From RGIG8497 sp045593265 (GTDB taxonomy: Bacteria; Bacillota; Clostridia; RGIG6154), in assembly GCA_045593265.1 (NCBI GenBank), contig JAZNWH010000129.1, positions 1-64,000 on the forward strand: a DNA stretch of 64,000 bases. The letters run 5' to 3'. The stretch's first letter is position 1; each line of letters begins with the position of its first letter. Position numbers and translations under genes: made by a program. This document shows positions 60,193-64,000 of this stretch, one piece after another. Below the pieces are notes generated by a model that ran no database searches, was not told the origin of the DNA, and saw nothing but the letters and a program-made list of their open reading frames with translations.

Positions 60193-60471
60193 TCAATTTT
60201 CCAATAAGTTTTGACTTGCAAGCTTAAAAACAAATTCATTGACATCATTATCGGCACATTCAACATCAATTTCAAATGCTTCTGCAAATTTGCTTACCAA
60301 TTCGCTATATTCTGTTCCTTCATCAAGTTGTTGCCATATCCATGCACCTGTTTCATTTGTTGTAAGCATCTTTTTGAAGTCTACTATATTTTTCCCAGTT
60401 GGCACCACTATATAATCTCCTGCTATGTTCTTTAAAACAAAGCCGCTTTTGTGTTTAAGAAATTTTCTCAT
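60193..60471 (-). CDS. PqqD-family peptide-binding protein
   Basis: A 92-residue PqqD-like protein. The pattern YIVVPTGKNIVDFKKMLTTNETGAWIWQQLDEGTEYSELV and FKLASQNLLEN is the PqqD winged-helix fold, which binds leader peptides of ribosomally made peptides. It is followed by the peptide gene with a separate promoter in between. GGAAGAAG precedes the ATG. Its own promoter lies at 60507-60535. Confidence 0.88.
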   Translation of the reverse strand: MRKFLKHKSGFVLKNIAGDYIVVPTGKNIVDFKKMLTTNETGAWIWQQLDEGTEYSELVSKFAEAFEIDVECADNDVNEFVFKLASQNLLEN

Positions 60472-60506
60472 ATAATTATCTTCTTCCTTTAATTAGCTTT
60501 ACGTTA

Positions 60507-60535
60507 ATTATATCATTTTTTTTTGAATTAATCAA
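60507..60535 (-). promoter_or_regulatory. Promoter of the PqqD-like gene
   Basis: Minus strand: TTGATT (60530-60535), 17 bases, TATAAT (60507-60512). The -35 box lies in the last codons of the recombinase. Confidence 0.7.
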
Positions 60536-61664
60536 CATCTTTCCAAAATACCGTAATGTCTTTACTGCTTAAAACAATTCTTTTCACAAGATTTTGAATT
60601 ACAAAAAAATCCAGGTATTTATTATCTTTTTCTAAGCGTAATTTCTTTAGTATAATTTGAATAATTTTATTTTCTGATACATTATTACGACAATCTACAC
60701 ATATAATCTTTTGGTTTTTTCTTATACATTTTCCACCACATTCACATTTCAGCAAACCACTTAAAGGATTCATCAACCCGTTTTTATCACTTCTATGACC
60801 ATTTTTTATTTTTTCCTGAGTAAATGCATATATTTGTGGGTCGATTATTCTCTTATGAGTATTTTTTACACATATCCATTCATTTTCAGGAACAGATATT
60901 CTTTTTTTGCTTTTATAGCTTAATTTATTTTTCCTGTTTTGAACCAGGTTTCCGCAGTAAACAGGATTTGTCAAAATATCCTTAACTGTTCCCCCTGTCC
61001 AGTTATAGCCTTGTTTTTTCTCTCTGTAATTCATAGGAGAAACAATTTTTTCTTTATTTAATATCTGGGCAATTTTAGATGTTCCGAAACCAAAATTATA
61101 TAACCAGAATATAATCCTTACTGTCTGTTCTGTTTTGGCATCCTTAATCAGTTGATTTTTATTTTCAGGGTTTTTCATATATCCATAAGGTGCAAAAGCA
61201 AACAAACACTCCCCTTTTCTCATCTTATCCTTGAACACCGCTCTTATATTTTCTGACAAATCCTCAAGGTACCATTCGTTTATAAGTGAATTAATCTGTC
61301 TTGTTTTTTTGTTGTTTTTATCATATGAATCAGTATTGTCAACTACAGATATAAACCGTATACCCAGCTCAAGAAATTTGTTGTTAATAAATTTATCTAT
61401 TATACTGATATCTCTTGAAAATCTTGACATCGTTTTACATATTACTGTATCAAAACATTTATTTTCTGCATCTTTAAGCATTCTGTTAAACTCAGGCCGT
61501 TCTGCATTTATTCCCGAATAATCCTCATCTACATATATATTGTATATATCGTAGCAGTTATCTATACAGTAATTTATCAACATACTTTTTTGATTTAAAA
61601 TGCTTTCACTTTCATCGCCGGTTTCATCTTCTTTTGATATTCTGCAATATAATGCCGCTTTTAT
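60528..61664 (-). CDS. Serine recombinase of the element (non-standard start)
   Basis: Site-specific serine recombinase of about 378 residues. Starting at the ATA at 61664 gives IKAALYCRISKEDE, which places the catalytic serine at residue 10 as in resolvases; KTMSRFSRD supplies the Arg residues. A recombinase domain follows, and a zinc ribbon (LLKCECGGKCIRK, ICVDC). The first ATG at 61583 lies after the catalytic serine, so it cannot be the real start. No ATG, GTG or TTG exists between it and the in-frame TGA at 61671. A strong AAGGAG lies nine bases before the ATA. It is the likely integrase for the element. Confidence 0.82.
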   Translation of the reverse strand: MKAALYCRISKEDETGDESESILNQKSMLINYCIDNCYDIYNIYVDEDYSGINAERPEFNRMLKDAENKCFDTVICKTMSRFSRDISIIDKFINNKFLELGIRFISVVDNTDSYDKNNKKTRQINSLINEWYLEDLSENIRAVFKDKMRKGECLFAFAPYGYMKNPENKNQLIKDAKTEQTVRIIFWLYNFGFGTSKIAQILNKEKIVSPMNYREKKQGYNWTGGTVKDILTNPVYCGNLVQNRKNKLSYKSKKRISVPENEWICVKNTHKRIIDPQIYAFTQEKIKNGHRSDKNGLMNPLSGLLKCECGGKCIRKNQKIICVDCRNNVSENKIIQIILKKLRLEKDNKYLDFFVIQNLVKRIVLSSKDITVFWKDVD

Positions 61665-61755
61665 CTTTATTCACTCCTTCATGATAATATTTTTCGATAA
61701 ATTTTATTAGTTCTTCAATCTTTGCTTTGTTAAAATTTTTATGAATTACTTTCAT
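61624..61755 (-). CDS. Small 43-residue ORF preceding the recombinase
   Basis: GGTGG precedes an ATG at 61755. The product MKVIHKNFNKAKIEELIKFI then EKYYHEGVNKDK is strongly helical and basic. Its 3' end overlaps the recombinase start in another frame, so translation may be coupled. It may be a small accessory protein for the recombinase, or a leader peptide. It is unknown to me. Confidence 0.5.
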   Translation of the reverse strand: MKVIHKNFNKAKIEELIKFIEKYYHEGVNKDKSGIILQNIKRR

Positions 61756-61806
61756 TCAACCACCAATTAATTATATTGCTGATGCAAAGCGAAAAGAACA
61801 ACAAAG

Positions 61807-61819
61807 ATACACAGATGTG
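61807..61819 (+). repeat. Right attachment site (attR-like)
   Basis: ATACACAGATGTG, the partner of 54508-54520. It marks the right end of the element and the start of the 3' part of the interrupted gene. Confidence 0.75.
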
Positions 61820-62428
61820 GAACCCGTTCAGTTCAATCAGGGCTACTATACTGTTGATATAAGATTCTATTTCAGAGTTACTCTTGATGTATACGCTGAA
61901 CTTGGCAGACCTAAGAGAGTCGAAGGCATTGCTATTTATGACAAAAAAATTGCACTTTTCGGTTCCGAAGGCAAGTCAAAGATATTCCAGTCATCTTTCA
62001 ATGAAGGTGCACCTGATAAACAGATAAGAGAAAAAAGCAATGTTCCTAAAGCTGTAGTTGAAGTAGTAGATCCTATTGCACTCAGCGCAAGAATTGCAGA
62101 TAAATGTTCTGATAATTTATGTTGCGGCAATTGCGAAGTATCTTCAATACCTGAATGTATTTTAAATTGCTTCGAAGGTGCAATTTGTCCTGCAGATACA
62201 GAAAAAAGAGTTTATGTTACTTTAGGATTATTTACAATAACAAAACTCGAAAGAAATGTACAGCTTCTCATTCCTGTATATGATTTCTGTATTCCTACTG
62301 ACGAATGTGTTTCATCTTCTCCTGCTAATCCTTGCGACTTGTTCGATCAGATTCAGTTCCCGGTTGATGAATTCTTCCCACCTCAGAAGCACGATTTCTT
62401 CGGTAACAACAATTGTGATTGTCAGTAA
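61807..62428 (+). CDS. Cysteine-rich protein, 3' part (interrupted gene)
   Basis: The open frame TDVEPVQFNQGYYTVDIRFY continues to 62428 without its own ribosome binding site, so in the integrated state it is probably untranslated; a GTG at 61817 is the first possible start. It contains the segment KVILFG-like KKIALFGSEGKSKIF, PKAVVEVVDPIALSARI and a cluster of Cys (CSDNLCCGNCEVSSIPECILNCF). The end is Asn- and Cys-rich. Joined with 54302-54516 it forms one protein of about 275 residues. A terminator follows. Confidence 0.8.
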
Positions 62429-62431
62429 AAG

Positions 62432-62480
62432 TATAAAAGAACATCTCCAAAAGATTTCCTTTTGGAGATGTTCTTTTATA
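62432..62480 (+). terminator. Terminator after the interrupted gene
   Basis: TATAAAAGAACATCTCC plus AAAAG pairs with CTTTT plus GGAGATGTTCTTTTATA. It would serve the rejoined gene and, in reverse, the HtrA gene. Confidence 0.88.
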
Positions 62481-62524
62481 AATAATTCAAATTAAACTTT
62501 GATTATCTTAATATAAAATTCAAA

Positions 62525-63862
62525 CTATTGTGTTATTTCAGGATTTTCTTCCATCATTCTTATTTTTAAGGTAACTTCCTTTCCATTACGCCATACAACT
62601 ACTTCCATCATATCCCCGACTTTATGAGTGTCTCGGATTTTATTGATTTCATCAACAGTAGCAACGCTTTTTCCATCGCATTTTATTATAACGTCTCCTG
62701 GTTGTACTCCCGCAAGATAAGCACCATATCCCTCATACACCTCATTAACATAAAAACCTACCGGAAGGTCATAGTACTTGGAAAGCTTCTCTGTTATATT
62801 AGTTCCCGATACACCTATCATAAGTCTGCCGGTTACGTAGCCCTTATTTATTAAATCGTCAACTACGAGCTTAACCTCGTTTGAAGGAATAGCAAAGCCA
62901 ATACCTTCTACACCTGTTGCAGACATTTTTACAGAATTAATTCCAATAACCTCTCCGTACGCATTAACAAGAGGACCACCCGAATTACCAGAGTTTATAG
63001 CGGCATCAGTTTGGAGAAGCGTTAGGGTTTTGTCAGCTATATTAACAGTTCTGTTTACAGCACTTATAATTCCCTGTGTTACTGTTCCCATAAGTTCCGT
63101 TCCCAAAGGATTTCCTATTGCTATTACACGACTGCCAACATTTACATATGAAGAATCGCCGAAATTTGCATACACAAGGTCTTTTTCTTCAATCTTCAAA
63201 ACTGCTAAATCACTTCGTGCATCATATCCTACAACTGTTGCCGGATACTCTTTGCCTGTATTTAAAATTACTTTTAATTCTCTTGCATTTTCAATAACAT
63301 GAAAGTTCGTTACAATATAACCCTCTTCATTTATTATAACACCTGAACCACTTGATTCCGATGCCATATTAAAAAAGCTGATTGCATTTGTTTTATTTAT
63401 AATACCTACAACTGCAGGCCCTACCTTTGCAGCAACATCCTCTGTTGAAAGCTCTTCTCCATCGGGAATAAACTGCTCGGTCTGTGTATTCTGTTTCATC
63501 TGAGAAGCATTGCTTTGATGAAAGTAAGTTTTATTGCCCTGCTTTTTATCTGCAATAGAAAATCCTATCAAAGTACCTGCAACAAGACACACAACTAACC
63601 CAATTCCAACTCCTGCAACAGCCCACTTCCTGGAACGCTTTTTATTTTTAGCAATGAGCACATCTTCGTCATCACTCAGAACTTCTTCAGCTTCATAAGA
63701 ATAAGTATATTCCCCTTCGTTATTTACTGAATTGTCAGAAGTGTTGACTTCAAAATCATCTTCTGTATATTCAACAGCTTCATCCAAATTAAGTTCTTTT
63801 TCTGTTTCTTCAAATTTATTTTCGTCTGTCTGCTCGTCTCTTGTATTTTCATCATTAAGCAT
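62525..63862 (-). CDS. HtrA/DegP-family serine protease
   Basis: Membrane-anchored trypsin-like protease of 445 residues. An acidic cytoplasmic stretch (about 1-75) precedes a transmembrane helix (about 82-102). The protease domain has the triad NFHVIENA (His), ARSDLAVLKI (Asp) and NSGNSGGPLVN (Ser). A PDZ domain covers about 345-440. I chose the ATG at 63862, behind GGAGG, over an ATG eleven codons upstream. It follows an OmpR-type response regulator gene, a pairing seen with YycF-type two-component systems (WalR, HtrC/YycK), so that this may be a WalRK-linked HtrA; the middle genes are outside the window. Confidence 0.94.
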   Translation of the reverse strand: MLNDENTRDEQTDENKFEETEKELNLDEAVEYTEDDFEVNTSDNSVNNEGEYTYSYEAEEVLSDDEDVLIAKNKKRSRKWAVAGVGIGLVVCLVAGTLIGFSIADKKQGNKTYFHQSNASQMKQNTQTEQFIPDGEELSTEDVAAKVGPAVVGIINKTNAISFFNMASESSGSGVIINEEGYIVTNFHVIENARELKVILNTGKEYPATVVGYDARSDLAVLKIEEKDLVYANFGDSSYVNVGSRVIAIGNPLGTELMGTVTQGIISAVNRTVNIADKTLTLLQTDAAINSGNSGGPLVNAYGEVIGINSVKMSATGVEGIGFAIPSNEVKLVVDDLINKGYVTGRLMIGVSGTNITEKLSKYYDLPVGFYVNEVYEGYGAYLAGVQPGDVIIKCDGKSVATVDEINKIRDTHKVGDMMEVVVWRNGKEVTLKIRMMEENPEITQ

Positions 63863-63953
63863 TTTAGATCCTCCTGACTCCACTGCCTTTAGCATTTATT
63901 ATGTCAATTAATATACACCATAGTTTTGTAATTTATGTGAAAAAAGTCAAAAC

Positions 63954-64000
63954 TCATTGAGAAACATTAAAACTATATCCTACTCCCCACACAGTATCTA
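63954..64000 (-). CDS. OmpR-family response regulator, C-terminal end (partial)
   Basis: The last codons before the stop at 63954-63956 encode DTVWGVGYSFNVSQ. TVWGVGY is the wing of OmpR/PhoB winged-helix regulators. The rest lies beyond the right edge of the window. Confidence 0.85.
   Translation of the reverse strand, partial: DTVWGVGYSFNVSQ

Larger units (their letters stand above)
54508..61819 (+). mobile_element. 7.3-kb integrated element interrupting a cysteine-rich gene
   Basis: The element is bounded by ATACACAGA direct repeats 7,299 bases apart. Removing one repeat and the intervening DNA fuses two open frames into one conserved-looking protein. A serine recombinase gene lies about 140 bases from the right end, pointing inward, as in skin-type and Tn-like serine-integrase elements. 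Cargo is a capsule-type set on the plus strand and a Wzz-like, HprK-like, peptide and PqqD-like set on the minus strand. No transposase, relaxase or phage structural gene is present. Confidence 0.8.

Noticed and set aside
61583..61585. ATG at 61583 as start of the recombinase
   Set aside because: It would remove the catalytic YCRIS serine and the N-terminal strand; the upstream frame is clearly part of the protein.
1..64000. tRNA or rRNA genes
   Set aside because: No cloverleaf with a GGTTCRA-type T arm or rRNA segment was recognised by eye; a tRNAscan-SE run would settle this.

Overview
The window is 64 kb of an AT-rich, endospore-forming, low-GC Gram-positive bacterium of the class Clostridia. 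The evidence is spo0A, a cwlD-type cortex amidase, a SpoVM-like peptide, a BofC-like protein, PrkC/PrpC/IreB, DUF4364, DUF4330 and TIGR04086 proteins, and strong GGAGG-type ribosome binding sites. Gene content is mostly chromosomal housekeeping, but several intergenic regions carry structured repeats and one locus carries an integrated element.

Layout. 0-4.5 kb: thioredoxin with a ferredoxin-thioredoxin-reductase-like partner, secA and spo0A, all on the minus strand. 4.6-9.2 kb: a start-less gene remnant with a small membrane protein, then an rbsACB-type sugar ABC transporter. 9.4-12.3 kb: accessory genes (YgjV-like, SGNH esterase, P-loop kinase) embedded in repeats. 12.3-17.3 kb: cwlD, a small alarmone synthetase, proCAB and an IMPACT protein. 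17.4-31.2 kb: the classic Firmicutes block yicC-remA-gmk-rpoZ-priA-def-fmt-yugP-rsmB-rlmN-prpC-prkC-rsgA-rpe-thiN, ending in two tiny genes, one of which is spoVM by position and sequence. 31.2-41.4 kb: mtaB, an HPr-like protein, four tandem 101-bp repeats, DUF4364, an amino-acid ABC transporter, a pair of 80-bp repeats, an AbrB-like regulator, miaB, a nicotinate phosphoribosyltransferase and rsmE. 41.6-53 kb: a BofC-like gene, a RibU-like transporter, a surface-glycan group (DUF4330 x2, glycosyltransferase, O-antigen ligase, MurJ), ireB, yajC, a DnaC/DnaD pair and rny. 53-62.5 kb: an integrated element inside a cysteine-rich gene. 62.5-64 kb: an HtrA protease and the last codons of an OmpR-type response regulator.

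The main discovery is at 54.3-62.4 kb. A cysteine-rich protein gene is cut in two by 7.3 kb of DNA bounded by the direct repeat ATACACAGA. Joining the halves at the repeat restores one open frame of about 275 codons. The insert carries a serine recombinase at its right edge, a capsule-type set (CapD-like, BY-kinase, PHP phosphatase, Wzz-like) and a three-gene set of PqqD-like protein, 60-residue Ser-rich peptide and HprK-like kinase. The interrupted gene has a sigma-E/sigma-K-like promoter, so the arrangement resembles the skin-type elements that excise during sporulation. The PqqD/peptide/kinase triad looks like a candidate minimal phosphopeptide system.

A second theme is structured repeats. 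Two multi-hairpin arrays (1-135 and 12002-12162) share the linker ATATCGA and a long-range closing stem whose sequence co-varies between copies. A kinase gene is bracketed by inverted copies of a two-hairpin element that also supplies its ribosome binding site. Four exact-period 101-bp repeats sit upstream of the DUF4364 gene.
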